A stretch of 64,000 nucleotides of DNA from Notamacropus eugenii (Eukaryota; Chordata; Mammalia; Diprotodontia; Macropodidae), in the NCBI RefSeq assembly GCF_028372415.1, contig NC_092872.1, positions 258,193,008 through 258,257,007 of the forward strand, written 5' to 3'. How positions within the stretch are numbered: position 1 is the stretch's first letter; each line of letters starts with the position of its first letter. The position numbers and the translations under genes were made by a program. Below the pieces are notes generated by a model. That model had not been told where the DNA came from and did no database searches. It saw only the letters and a list, made by a program, of their open reading frames with translations. Positions 22,305-32,699 of the stretch are shown in pieces.

Positions 22305-22680
22305 GTAATACAGTCAATAAACTTTTATTAAACCCTATAATATGCCAGATGTTGTGCTAAGAACTGGTAATACAAATAAAAATCAAAAGGGGAGAGGGGC
22401 AAGAGTTTCTGCCCTCAAGGACCTTACCTTTTAATGGGGGAGGAAACAACATGTACAGTACATAACTAGATACATACAAAACATACAAAGTAGATGAAAA
22501 GTACTGAGGGAGGTGAAAGCATAGCGCTCGTGAGAAGGGGGTGGAAAAAGTCTCCTGCAGAGGGGGAGATTTGGGCTGAATGTTAAGGAAGTTAGGGAGA
22601 CTAGGAGGCAGAGGTGAGGTAGCAGATCAATCCAAGCATGGGAGAATAGATATTCAGTGCAAAAGTACAAAGACGGGAGT
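22305..22680 (-). repeat. L2 LINE 3' end, antisense
   Basis: 'taaacttttattaaaccct' (~22317), 'tgccctcaaggaccttacct' (22411), 'caacatgtacagtac' (~22446), 'gggagactaggaggcaga' (~22594). Confidence 0.8.
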
Positions 22681-22790
22681 TTCTTTACAGGGGAGTCATG
22701 AGGAACAGATGAAATAATGTAGTAAAGCCTTTTGCAAACCTTCAAGGTTTACATAAATGTGAGCTGTTATTCTTAATTAATAGATTAATA
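22680..22790 (+). repeat. MIR SINE tail
   Basis: 'gtcatgaggaacagatga' (~22695) and 'agccttttgcaaacctt' (~22726), with body missing. Confidence 0.5.
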
Positions 22791-22959
22791 CAATTTGACT
22801 TAACCTCCCTGGAGGCTCAGCTACTCTATGGAGAAGAGAGAAACTGTCCCCTGACCTTGGAGAGCTCCCAGGGGGGAGTTGGCAAACAGGATGCACATGC
22901 ATGGAAATCTCGGGAAAGATTTCCTGTCATTTCTGTCTCTAATATCTCCCTGGTCTTCC

Positions 22960-23308
22960 CCCTTCTCACTATCCCCATGGCCCCAGCCCTACTTCAAGCT
23001 CTCATTACCACCTGCCAGGACTCTTAACACAGCCACCTTAAAGCTCTTCCTGCCTCTCTCTACTCTCTTCCCCGTTTAGTTGCATCCTTCCTACTGTGAC
23101 CAGAATAATCTTTCTTTGCCATAAATCTGGTGATGTCCCTCTTCTGCTCTTCATCCTCCAGTGGCCTCCTAAGTCAAGTCTGAACTCTTCTGCCAGTCAT
23201 TCAGAGCCCTCCACAATTTGGCATCAGAATTCTTTTCCAGCTCTGTCTCATCTAACTTCCTTCCACACTCTCTGTTCCAGGCAAATTGCACACTCTTGCC
23301 CCTGCACA
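22960..23308 (+). repeat. L2 LINE ORF2 fragment
   Basis: 'gtgatgtccctcttctgct' (~23131), 'cctccagtggcctcctaag' (23156), 'gagccctccacaatttggc' (~23205): the L2 ORF2 C-terminal third, broken. Confidence 0.75.
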
Positions 23309-23375
23309 GCTGTTGTATAGTGAAAAGAACAGTGGACTTGGAGTCAGAAGACCTTGGTGTTAGACTCTGGGGTCA
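23308..23375 (+). repeat. MIR3 SINE, head only
   Basis: 'tatagtgaaaagaacagtgg' and 'ttggagtcagaagacct' (~23338); no core follows. Confidence 0.5.
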
Positions 23376-23609
23376 TCCAGGCTGAAGAGCAGACAGCTGT
23401 GTGAGGAAGGTCTGTGGGGATAGCCTGTAGCTCCTAATTATTTCTGCAAATTCCTTGGCTACTCAAAGAGTGTCAGTGTGCTCCTTGAGGCTGGTGTGGG
23501 GCTTGGCAGGCAGTGAAAGCTTTGGCTCCAGGGTGGTTTTGTGAGCCATTGTTTATTGAGGCAGAAGAGGGGGGCAAAAGAGAAAGATGAGATTGGAGCA
23601 GGAATATCG

Positions 23610-23868
23610 TGTTATAATAATAACCACCACCACGACAACAGCTAGCATTTATACAGAGCTTTTAGGATTGCAAAGCATTTTGTATGCCTTATATGTCTCA
23701 CCTTCACAATAAGCTGTTGAAGTAGATTCTATTATCCCCATTTTACAGATGAGGAAACTGAGGCTGAGAGGTAAGTGATTTGCCCAGGGTTACACAGCTG
23801 GTGTCCGAGAGAGATTTTTAATTCAACTCTTCCTAACTCTAACACTGTCCACTACTCCACCTAGAATA
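23610..23868 (-). repeat. MIR (MON1-like) SINE
   Basis: 'gctagcatttatacagag' (~23641), 'ccattttacagatgagg' (~23738), 'gggttacacagctgg' (~23787). The tail runs into CAC/AAC triplets. Confidence 0.8.
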
Positions 23869-23989
23869 CAAGAGAGTGCCTGTGAGGAAGGAAGGGCATC
23901 CAAAAAAAGACCTTTAAGGCCAGTTTCATGTTCAGAATGACTGATAAGAGAGGTTTCCAACCATTTCTGTCTTGTGCCAGAATGTGGAT

Positions 23990-24205
23990 AGATGACTGAA
24001 CTTAAAATAGAGAAAACCAGGGATCAAATCTTGCTTCTGTGACGAGTGGACTGTGGACAGTTCTCTTAAAACTTCTCAAGCCTCAGTGTTTGCAACTATA
24101 AGATGGGGATAATGATACTGATCTCACAGGGCTGTTGAAAATATCTAGTAAAAGTAATAATATAAAGTGCTATGTGAATGTCAGTTATTACTGGGATTAA
24201 TAATT
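23990..24205 (+). repeat. MIR SINE
   Basis: Diverged sense copy: 'agggatcaaatcttgct' (~24020), 'aagatggggataatgat' (~24101), 'aaagtgctatgtgaatg' (~24164). Confidence 0.65.
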
Positions 24206-24499
24206 AGTGAGAGAAGGAGGAGAATGGATTCTTAGGTCTGATCCTGTGCTCACACTGAGACTTGCTTCATAGGTTCATGAGGCAGGGTGGGTTTGAGGAT
24301 GGGGACCCCCTTCACATGCAGGTGGAAGGAAACATGACAGGGCCCTGAATCCCACTGTTGAACCTCACAGAAAGATGTCAGCCTTTGGGGTGGTTGTGAC
24401 AGCTAAGTCCTGGCTGATGTAGGGATGAAATTGGTCGTCCCTAATAGTCTCTGCATGGAAAAAGAGAGTAGGTGGGGGGGAGGCTAATTGCAAGTATGA

Positions 24500-24584
24500 G
24501 TAGTGAGTGACAAGAGCGAGAATGGATCTGGGTCCCTGGGTTCAAATCCCATCAGAATGGTTGAAGGGGCACAGCTTGACACAC

Positions 24585-24682
<98 letters not shown>

Positions 24683-24815
24683 AGGAATAGGCTATAGTCC
24701 AAAAGAGGGGGTCCTTGCCCCATCTCTGGACCTCAGTTTTTTCTTCTACAAAATGACAGGATTGGAGTAGATGCTGTCTAAGGTCCTGTCTAGCTCTAAC
24801 TCCAATGATCCTTAC
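24500..24815 (+). repeat. MIR3 SINE carrying a GA microsatellite
   Basis: Head 'gggttcaaatcccatcag' (~24539) and tail 'gacctcagttttttctt' (24729), 'aggtcctgtctagctctaac' (~24781) are separated by a 99-bp GA tract. Confidence 0.7.
24585..24683. repeat. (GA)n microsatellite
   Basis: Nearly pure dinucleotide tract with one GGA interruption near 24668. It gives rise to artefactual arginine/glutamate or leucine/serine repeat frames. Confidence 0.95.
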
Positions 24816-24859
24816 ATTCTGGACATGTCTTGTATACGTATGTGTACAAAATAACTCCC

Positions 24860-24985
24860 TCATTAGAATCTATGCTCTTTGGAGGTGGGGCCTGGTGGTG
24901 CTTTTTCCTCTGTGTCCTCAGTTTGAACACAGTTCCTGGTTACCTAATAGGTGATTAATAAATTCTTCTCAGTTGCTTGATTGAA
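24860..24985 (+). repeat. L2 LINE 3' end
   Basis: 'cattagaatctatgctct' (24861), 'aataggtgattaataaat' (~24946), short terminal piece. Confidence 0.65.
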
Positions 24986-25009
24986 CCATCATACTGCCTT
25001 CTCCCACCA

Positions 25010-25190
25010 TAGGATATTATAACTGGAAGGAACTCATAGGCTACCTAGTCCAACCTGAAGCCTTTTACAGATGAGTAAACTGAGGCCCAGAAAGGTGAAT
25101 GACTTGCCAAAGTCACACAGCTCATCATTGGCTGAGCCAGGGATCAAATCCAGATTTCCTGATTCCGTGGCCAGTGCTGAATTCTCATTT
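25010..25190 (-). repeat. MIR3-class SINE
   Basis: 'aactggaaggaactcatag' (~25021), 'actgaggcccagaaaggtg' (25079), 'gtcacacagctcatc' (~25112), 'ggccagtgctgaattctc' (~25169). Confidence 0.8.
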
Positions 25191-25785
25191 GTGGCTTAGG
25201 TCTAGATGAGAGAAGGTTGGTTAGAGTCCAGCCAAGCGTGGCATTAGCAATCTGAGGTCCCAGGAAGAATGAGTTATCCTAGGCTGATGAAGTGTCAGGT
25301 TGGAAATTCTGTCACCTTGGCAGGCTCCTGCCAGAAGGCATAGTGGTTCTCAGGGATTTCATAGCACAGAGCTAACCCATCCCTGCCCTTGCTCCCAATT
25401 TCTAGGCAGTCATAAGGCTGCAGAGAGGCAGCTGGGACCTGCCTTCCTAGCTCGAAGTGGAATTCTCTCACCCTGGCATGCTAATCCCTAGGCCTGACAT
25501 CTGCCAATCAGCTGAGAATCATCTAGAATGCCCCCAACACTGGTCCTGCCCAGCCTTTGGGGCTTCCAGAAGGGAATTTGTTCTGTTAATTGAATGAAAA
25601 CCATTTCTTACAGAATTTGACTAAGAAAAGACCCCCTTGAATGCTTAGCTGTCTGGCTGGCAGTGATTGTGAATTATTACTACTATTAGTAATAATCATG
25701 GTGATATGTTCCCTTGATATGTGCCAATAAAAGACAAGTCCCTGGATTGTTTATTATTAATAATAATTATTAATTTCTGAGTCAT
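25191..25785. other. Unique DNA
   Basis: No repeat seen. A weak internal duplication pairs 'aattctgtcaccttggcagg' (~25305) with 'aattctctcaccctggcatg' (~25461). ATT-rich runs occur at 25675-25700 and 25750-25775. Confidence 0.4.
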
Positions 25786-25789
25786 CTGA

Positions 25790-25925
25790 TGTAGGATTTA
25801 ACACTGGAGGGCACCTCAGAGATCAGCTAGACCAACCCCCTTATTTTACAGATGAGGAGATGGTAGGAAGTAGAGGGAAGAGCCCTGGGTTTGGATTAGA
25901 AGATGTGGGTTCAAATTTGGGAAAT
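25790..25925 (-). repeat. MIR3 tail plus opposite-strand MIR3 head
   Basis: Antisense MIR3 5' portion (25790-25865: 'acaaccccctt'-like, 'ttacagatgagg') abuts a sense head ('agagccctgggtttgga' ~25881, 'tgggttcaaatttggg'). Confidence 0.5.
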
Positions 25926-25959
25926 CTTTACCAGCCCCCAGCCCCCAAGCCACTAGAGC

Positions 25960-26160
25960 CTTCCCTGCTCATGTTAGCTTCCATTCATTCTCTATAGAGC
26001 TAGTATAACCCTAGTTATGGAGATGTTGTCTTCCCATTAGAATGGAAGATCCTTGAGAGCAGGCGTTATCTTTCCCTTTGCATGTGTATTTCTAATGCTT
26101 GGCACAGTGGCTGGCATATACCAAGAACTTATAAATACTTCTTGACTTGACTTGATGTGA
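25960..26160 (+). repeat. L2 LINE 3' end
   Basis: 'cccattagaatggaagatcc' (26034), 'cacagtggctggcatat' (~26102), ending in a 'cttgacttgactt' repeat. Confidence 0.75.
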
Positions 26161-26359
26161 CTTGGTTAACCCAAATGAATCTCTGAAGCCAATCTTGGAG
26201 TGGGGATGACCTTAGAATCTATGCCACCATTTTTGACTAAAATTTTCATGGGTCCCTTTCACCCCCATTGCCAGAGACAAACATCCAAAGAAGAAGAAAG
26301 GGAGATCGGTCTGATATATGGGGTAAGAACTGAGGTCATTAATTCGTTTTGCAACTTTG

Positions 26360-26570
26360 GGCAAGACCTTTACTCAGTCAATCAAAATGCATTTCTTATA
26401 GTGGAAGACACTACACTAGGTACTGATGACACAAAAACAGAAACAAAGCCCTCTTTGAATCCCATTCTTTACCTCTCTGAACCTCAGTTTCCTCACCCCC
26501 TAAAACTGGGATATTAAAACGTGCTCTCTCCCCACAGTGAGGATCAAGTGAGATAATTAATAGAGAAGGA
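26360..26570 (+). repeat. MIR SINE split by an L2 scrap
   Basis: MIR 'ttgggcaagaccttt' (26357) is interrupted by an antisense L2 3' scrap (about 26378-26445, 'aggtactgatgacac'), then resumes 'ctgaacctcagtttcctcac' (~26477). Confidence 0.6.
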
Positions 26571-26597
26571 TCTTGAAAAATAGACAGAACTATACAA

Positions 26598-26765
26598 ACA
26601 TTCAATTCAATTCAACAAGATTTTGTTAAGTACCTACTATGTACCAGGCATTGTTCTATGTGCTGGGCATACAAAGATAAAAATCAAATAGTTCCTACCC
26701 TCAAGAAGCTTACTGCCATTGGGGAATCAATATATATGCAAATAAATATAAGATTATTGGTGGGG
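26598..26765 (-). repeat. L2 LINE 3' end, antisense
   Basis: 'gtacctactatgtaccagg' (~26629), 'cctaccctcaagaagctta' (~26695). Confidence 0.8.
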
Positions 26766-27129
26766 ATAGAACCAGGGAGATTCATTTCAACAACACTATC
26801 CTCTAAGCTCCATTCTCTTGTCTTCTTGTGATGTCTGCATTCAGGTCTTGCCCAACTCTAGCCCTCAGTTATTTCTGTCATCCAGTCATTCTACTCCTAT
26901 TCTGCTCAGAGATAGGAGGAGTTATGCAACTGAGCTGTTTGGATACACTACAGATCTAACCTCAACTAGGTCTTCACTACAGCAAAGCAATCCTTTTACT
27001 CCTCACTAATTGTTTGTCATCTTACTCCTAGGAAAAAAACTTTCTACACTCATTGCTGCTCCTCTCATTCCTTACTTTTTAGCCATAAATTAAACCCACA
27101 TATTACAGGTGAGTAAATTGAGACTCAGA

Positions 27130-28490
27130 GAGGTTGATTATCTGGCTTCCAACTTCATCAACAACTGAAACTTCCCTCTCCAAAGTTACCAATAATCTCT
27201 TAATTGACAAATCTGATTGTCCTTTCTCCATCTCCATCCTCTTTGACCATTCTGCAACATTTGACATGGTTGGTCACCATTTCGTCCTTTCTCCTCTGGG
27301 TTTCAATGACGCTGCTCTCTCCTAGTTTTTCCTTCTACATCTCTGACCACTGTTTCTCACTCTCCTTTGCTGGATCTTCATGTCACATCCACTAACTGTG
27401 GTTCCTCTTCTCTTTCTTCTAGATACTCTTTGACCTCATCAACTCCCATGGGCTTAATTATTATCTGCATGCAAATAATTCACAGACCTATTTATTAACC
27501 CTCACTTCTTTCCTGTGTTGCTTCACCAACTAACTAGCAGACCTTTCAAAGAAAATGTCTCATAGGCATTGCAAACTCAACAAGTCCAAAATAGAACTCA
27601 TTACCTCCCCCCCCAAAAAACCTCTTCTTTTCTAAATTTCCTTATTTCTTTCAAGGGCATCATCATTCTCCCTGGTCTGCAACCTTGGTGCTTTATGTTT
27701 TATTCTCAGTCATCCCACATATTCATTCATTGAAATCTTGTCATTTCTACCTCCTGCTTTAAAAGTCATCTCTCCCATTCAATCCCTTCCCACTACTCAC
27801 ATGGCCTCCATCCAAGTGCATCCCCTAATCACCTCCCTATTGGAATGTTGCACTAGTTTCCCCTGCTTCTGGTCTCTCTCCCTCTTCGGTCCATCCTCCA
27901 CATAACTGCCTTATGTATATATCCCCCATGTCACTACCCTACTTAACAAACTCCAGGGGCTCCCTATTCCCTCTAGGATAAAAATTTGATCTCCTGTGTT
28001 TGGCATTTAAAATCCTTCACAGTTCAGCCCCAAAACACTTTTGTAGCCTCATCACAAATAACTCTCCTTCCCACACTCTGTGGTCCAGCCAAACTGGAGT
28101 TCTTACTATTTCTCACACATGAAGCTTCATTTCCCACCTCCATGCCTTTTCTCTGGCTGTTCCCCATGACTAAAATGCCCTCCCTCCTCACCACCCTCTT
28201 AAAATTCTTTGTTTCCTTTAAGACTCAGCTCAAGACTCACCTTCTACATGAAATCTTCTCAGACTTCTCACCTACACCCTCACTCCTGTGTCATCCCTCC
28301 CAAAACAATCGTGTATGTATTTCCCATATATCCTATATATTCTAACATATTATCTCTCTAAATAGGAAAAAAGCTCCTTGAGATGCTGAATGGCTTCATC
28401 TTGACTTTGCATTAGATCTGTGAGTTACCTGGGTAGCACAGAGCCTGACACTTTAGTAAGGGCTGAATAAACATCTGTGGATCTGATAGC
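27130..28490 (+). repeat. L2 LINE, long ORF2 segment with RT sequence
   Basis: Sense L2 of about 1.36 kb, the longest here. It runs from 'gaaacttccctctccaaagt' (27168) through an RT block reading 'FDHSATFDMVGHHFVLSPL' (consensus 'LDLSAAFDTVDH..LL'), the 'aactcaacaagtccaaaata' region (~27575), 'caggggctccctattccctc' (27953), to a 3' UTR fading near 28490. Frames are broken throughout; no protein is made. Confidence 0.85.
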
Positions 28491-28511
28491 TTGATACATC
28501 AGGACAGGTTT

Positions 28512-28695
28512 TATGTAGGATCATAGATGCAGAGCTGTAAGGGACCTCAGAGGGCATCTTGTCCAGTCCCCTTACTTCACATAAAAGGAAACTGAGGCTC
28601 TAGGGATATTAAGTGACTTGGTCCAAGTCACACAGAGAGTAAGCATCAGAGACAGGAAGTGAACCCAGGACCTCTGATGCCAGAAGGAGTGGATT
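28512..28695 (-). repeat. MIR3-class SINE
   Basis: 'aggatcatagatgcagagc' (28517), 'ggaaactgaggctctagg' (~28588), 'acccaggacctctgatgcc' (~28663). Confidence 0.8.
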
Positions 28696-28959
28696 TTTTT
28701 CCTTGTGCCATGCTGAGGGTGTACTTAAGCTTTATGTAATCTGAATTAAACCAGGGGTTCTCAAGAGAGGATGTGAGGAGGAAATGCATTCTAGGTTCAG
28801 GTGACAACCTATGTAAAGGCACAGAGATTGACAATAAATTAATTGATAGTGAAATACACCTCTTGGTTCTTAGAGGTGTCGGAGTACAGGTGCAGAGCAA
28901 AGCAAAGATTCGCAGACGCAACCAAGGTGTTGATTTGTATTCCTTGAATGATATCACCC

Positions 28960-29099
28960 TCTCTCCAGGTCTCAATTTATTCTTCTGTAAATGGAATAAT
29001 AATTGTGTATAATAATGGCATTACAAGGTTGCATCAAATAAATAATGTTTGCAGAGCATTTCAATATTGGAAAAGTGCTTATATAGGTCAGTTATTATT
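28960..29099 (+). repeat. MIR SINE, 3' half (L1 target)
   Basis: 'ggtctcaatttattcttctg' (28968) to 'gtcagttattatt' (29087-29099). The tail is cut by an L1 and reappears at 29555. Confidence 0.65.
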
Positions 29100-29554
29100 T
29101 TTCCCGAAATATTTGTATTTAGTTCATTAACTATTCCTCAATTACATGATACACATTTTAACATTTTTTTTAATATTGAGGTTCAATTTTTCTCTGTCCC
29201 TTTCCCCTCCTTGAGAAAGCAAGCAATTTTATTTCGATTATACACATGAGGTCATTTCATTTTTGTTCAATCATTCCAGTCCATGTCCAACTCTTTATGA
29301 CCCCACTTGATGCTGGGGTAATTTGCCATTTCTTCCTCTAGCTCATTTTACAGATGAGGAAACTAAGGCAAACAGGGTTAAGTGACTTGTCCAGAGTCAC
29401 ACAGCTAGTAAGTGTCTGAGATTGAACTCAGAAAGACAAGCCTTCCTGACTCCAGCCCAGTACCCTGTGCACTATGACGCCACCTAGCTCCCCACATGTG
29501 AATTCATGCAAAACATATTTCCATAGTAGTCATGTTGCAAAAGAAAATACAGAA
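29100..29554 (-). repeat. L1 LINE 3' end, 5'-truncated, with TSD
   Basis: Antisense marsupial L1 3' UTR: 'cttgagaaagcaagcaattt' (~29210) and 'gcaaaacatatttcc' (29508). The exact 13-bp duplication 'gtcagttattatt' flanks it (29087-29099, 29555-29567). A MAR1 lies inside it. Confidence 0.85.
29257..29493 (-). repeat. MAR1-type SINE inside the L1
   Basis: 'ttttgttcaatcattccag' (29260), 'ttacagatgaggaaact' (~29350), 'gccacctagctcccc' (~29479). The flanks 'acatgaggtcat' and 'acatgtgaattcat' look like a worn TSD of L1 sequence. Confidence 0.85.
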
Positions 29555-29767
29555 GTCAGTTATTATTATCATCACTCAAAATAGGTCAAGCTCATCTCCT
29601 TTCTTGGTCTTACATTTTTGAATGATATCCTTTCTACCACTCCTGCAAAATTTCTCATTTGTAATATACTTCAGCCTGTTTACAATCTCCATGCCCCCTT
29701 GGGTCCTCCTCAATTCATTTCCTCAGAGACTGTCATGATCCTTGATTTACTGGCAGATAACATGAGG

Positions 29768-29998
29768 TGAAAAAAGTTGGCATTTATACAGCTCTGTAAG
29801 GTTTGCAAGGCTTTCCACAAACATCATATAATCTGATCTTCATAACAATACCGTGAGGTTGATGTGGCATATTTTATCTCCATCTCACAGATGGAGGCTC
29901 AGAGACACGGCTCATCATGACTTGCCCAAATCACGGAGGAAGGATTTGAACCCAACTTTCTCCTGATACCATGTTCAGCACCCTTTTCACAGACCTCT
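29768..29998 (-). repeat. MIR SINE
   Basis: 'gcatttatacagctctgta' (~29781), 'cagatggaggctcagagac' (29888), 'gatttgaacccaacttt' (~29943). Confidence 0.7.
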
Positions 29999-30234
29999 GT
30001 CTGTTGCCCCACGCCAGCCTGGGCTAGAAAAAAAAATGACTTATTTCTTGGATTTCCTGATCAGGACTCAGTCTGATGCGTTTTCTAGGTCTTTGTGTCG
30101 TAGTGGTGGTGAAGAGGAGCTGAGCTGCCTCGTCCTAAGCTGCTGTCTTAGCTGGTCTCTTCCCATCCTGCTTCCCACCCCCTTCTGCATGAGACCTTTC
30201 CCACTGCTGAGAATCTCCCTCTCTAATGACCTTA

Positions 30235-30525
30235 TATGAATCTTGCATTTATTCTGTGTACACCTTTATATGAAGGTGTCATCCCTTCTCTTAGACTGTG
30301 GAAGGTTCTTGAGAGGAGGGATTCTTTCTTTTCTTTCTTTTTTCTTCCTTCCTTTGTTTCTTCCTTCTTTCCTTTCTTTCATTTTTTCTTTTTTCCATCC
30401 TTCCTTCTTTCTTTCCTTTTCTCTTTCATTTTTTCTTCCTTTCTTCTTTCTTTCCTTCATATTTGCAACACCTAGTACAGTGTCTGGCACATAGTAGGTA
30501 CTTAATAAATGTCTATTGAATTGAC
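30235..30525 (+). repeat. L2 3' end with expanded pyrimidine tract
   Basis: L2 3' UTR 'ggttcttgagaggaggga' (~30304) and 'agtgtctggcacatagtagg' (30479) are separated by a 136-bp TTCTTTCC-type tract at 30326-30461. Confidence 0.8.
30326..30461. repeat. Polypyrimidine simple repeat
   Basis: Imperfect TTCTTTC/TTCC units, almost free of purines on the plus strand. Confidence 0.9.
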
Positions 30526-31175
30526 ACTGCACTGCCTTTATATAATCCTCTGGCCCTAACTATTCTGCTGTTCATTAGGTGGAGGTTCTGGGGATGGAGA
30601 GGCATGGAAGGTAATGGGTTGAAACATGCATGAGAGAAGGACTGAGAAAAGGAAAATGCAGGAAGAGTCTTGGAAAAAGCCCCTTTTGTTGCAGCTAGTT
30701 GGCAGGGGGTGTGCTGCGCTGGGCCCAAGGGTATGCAGATCTGCCTCTTCAATGAAGTTACCCAGAAGCAGATGAGACAGAGAGCTGGTGACTACAGCCT
30801 AGGAGCCAGGCCAACCTTCCCAGTCACAATTCCATGGATTCAGAGCCCAGGCTTCACATTCTGTGTCACCATGCAAGAGAAGGAGGAGGGGCGCGAGGGT
30901 CACTGCCTGGAGCAGGCCTGGCCACTGATCTCCAGCTCAGCCAGCTGGGCTCTGAGCCAGGTGCTCTGCTGCATGATGGACCCTCCTCTCAGACCCCACA
31001 TAGTATTAAGGGCATTTGCAGGCTCCAGCCACCATTGATCGCCCACTCCTCAGATCTCTTATCTAAAGCACTTTAGAGCCTCAGCCACTCACAGGACAAC
31101 CCAACATCAGGGAGGCAATGCAGAGAATACAGAGGTCATCAATGGCCCCAGTCCCCTACATGTGCTATCTTTCCT
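30526..31175. other. Unique, relatively GC-rich DNA with a 122-codon frame
   Basis: Repeat-free. A plus-strand frame at 30670-31038 (122 codons) is the longest in unique DNA here. It shows no signal peptide, domain or family resemblance and has no clear splice sites or promoter. Chance is the likeliest explanation. Confidence 0.35.
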
Positions 31176-31179
31176 TATG

Positions 31180-31440
31180 AGGGGTAGCTGGTGGCACCAT
31201 TGTGCCCAGAGCGCTGGACTTGGACTCAAGAAAATCTGAGTTCAAATTTGGCCTCAGACACTTACTAGCTATCTGACCCTGGGCAAGTCACTTAGCCTCT
31301 ATTTGCCTCAGTTTCCTTAACTGTAAAATGGGGATAAAAATAGCACCTACAGTCTTCATGAGGATCAAATGAAACATTTGTAAAGCACTTGGCACAGTGC
31401 CTGCAACATAGTAGGTGCTTCATAAATGTCTATTCCCTTC
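31180..31440 (+). repeat. MIR (MON1-like) SINE, full length
   Basis: 'ggggtagctggtggcacc' (31180), 'gggcaagtcacttagcctc' (31281), 'catgaggatcaaatgaaa' (~31356), L2-like end 'acatagtaggtgcttcata' (~31406). Confidence 0.9.
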
Positions 31441-31465
31441 ACTTCCATTAGAGTTTAAGTCCATT

Positions 31466-32223
31466 CTCCAATTGATAAATGGTCAAAGGATATGAACAGG
31501 CAGTTTTCAGAGGAAGAAATTAAAGATATCTATAATCATATGAAAAAATGCTCTAAATCACTTTTGATTAGAGAGATGCAAATCAAAACAACTCTGAGGT
31601 ACCACATCATACCTATCATATTGGCAAACATGACAGAACAGGAAAATGATAAATGTTGGAGAGGATGTGGGAGAGTTGGAACACTAATTCATTGTTGGTG
31701 GAGCTGGGAGCTCACCCAACCATTCTGGAGAGCAATTTGGAACTATGCCCAAAGGGCTACAAAAATGTGCATACCCTTTGACCCAGCAATATCACTACTA
31801 GGACTGTATCCCCAAGAGATCATAAAAATGGGAAAGGGTCCCACATGTACAAAAATATTTATAGCAGCACTCTATGTAGTTGCCAAAAACTGGAAATCAA
31901 GGAGATGCCCATCAATTGGGGAATGGCTGAATAAATTATGGTATGTGAAGGTAATGGAATACTACTGTGCTGTAAGAAATGATGAACAGGAAGACTTTAG
32001 AGAGGCCTGGAAGGACTTATATGAACTGATGCTGAGTGAAAGGAGCAGAACTAGAACTCTGTGCACAGCAACGACCACAGTGTGTGAGAGTTTTTTTCTG
32101 GTAGACTTGGAACTTCTTAATAACACAAGAACTTAAAAAAAAAAATCCCAATGGTTTTCTAAGGCAAAATGCCTTCCACACTCAGAGAAAGAACTATGGA
32201 ATTCATTCGCAGAATGTAGCAGA

Positions 32224-32263
<40 letters not shown>

Positions 32264-32497
32264 TATGTTTTGATTTGTTATATGATTTCTTCCATTTATT
32301 TTAGTTCGCCTACACAGCATGACTATAGTGAAAACGTATTCAATAAGAAAGTATATGTAGATCCTATATAGAATTGTATGCCATCTTGGGGAGGGAGGAA
32401 GGTGGGGGGGAGGTGGGGGGGGTTAAAAATCTAAGTTTTATGGTAGTGATTATAGAACATTAAAAAAAATAAGATAATAAAAAAAATTTTTTAAAAA
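31466..32497 (+). repeat. L1 LINE 3' end, 5'-truncated, with TSD
   Basis: About 1.03 kb comprising the ORF2 C-terminus, a 3' UTR with a (GT)n run (32226-32262), G-rich and A-rich ends. The TSD is 31451-31465 against 32498-32512 (15 bp, one mismatch; 'tttaagtccatt' exact). The long open frame and the TSD make it the youngest-looking LINE in the window. Confidence 0.93.
31492..32136 (+). pseudogene. L1 ORF2 C-terminal remnant (214 codons)
   Basis: ORF2p is the L1 endonuclease/reverse transcriptase; only its C-terminal segment is here. Residues about 1-60 match the pre-Cys region ('KKCSKSLLIREMQIKTT'). The Cys-rich motif 'CWRGCGRVGTLIHCWW' is intact (C-x3-C...H-x-C pattern), followed by 'IPFDPAISLLGLYPQE' and 'MEYYCAVRNDEQEDF'. 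The RT and endonuclease domains are absent because of 5' truncation, so it cannot mobilise anything. The internal ATG is not a real start. Confidence 0.9.
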
Positions 32498-32699
32498 GAA
32501 TTTAAGTCCATTGAGTTTAGAGACAGTCCTACTTTTGTGTCTGGACCCTCAATACTTAGTATAGTCCTTTAGAACACAGTAGGCACATAATAAAAGCTTT
32601 TCATTGACTCATTCATTCATTCATCTATGTGCCTGAGCAGAGTTTAGCCATAAAACAGCATTGACTGACATTTAGTGGGCTTTTTATTGGAAAATGGGA

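Larger units (their letters stand above)
31441..32635 (+). repeat. L2 3' end split by an L1
   Basis: L2 pieces 31441-31465 and 32498-32635 rejoin across the L1: 'agagtttaagtccatt', then 'gtctggaccctcaatactta' (~32540) and 'acagtaggcacataata' (~32577). Confidence 0.8.

Noticed and set aside
24484-24863. Several 64-103-codon frames
   Set aside because: Produced by the (GA)n tract.
31492-32136. Host gene candidate, 214 codons
   Set aside because: It is the L1 ORF2 C-terminus (CWRGCG...HCWW motif) in a 5'-truncated insertion.
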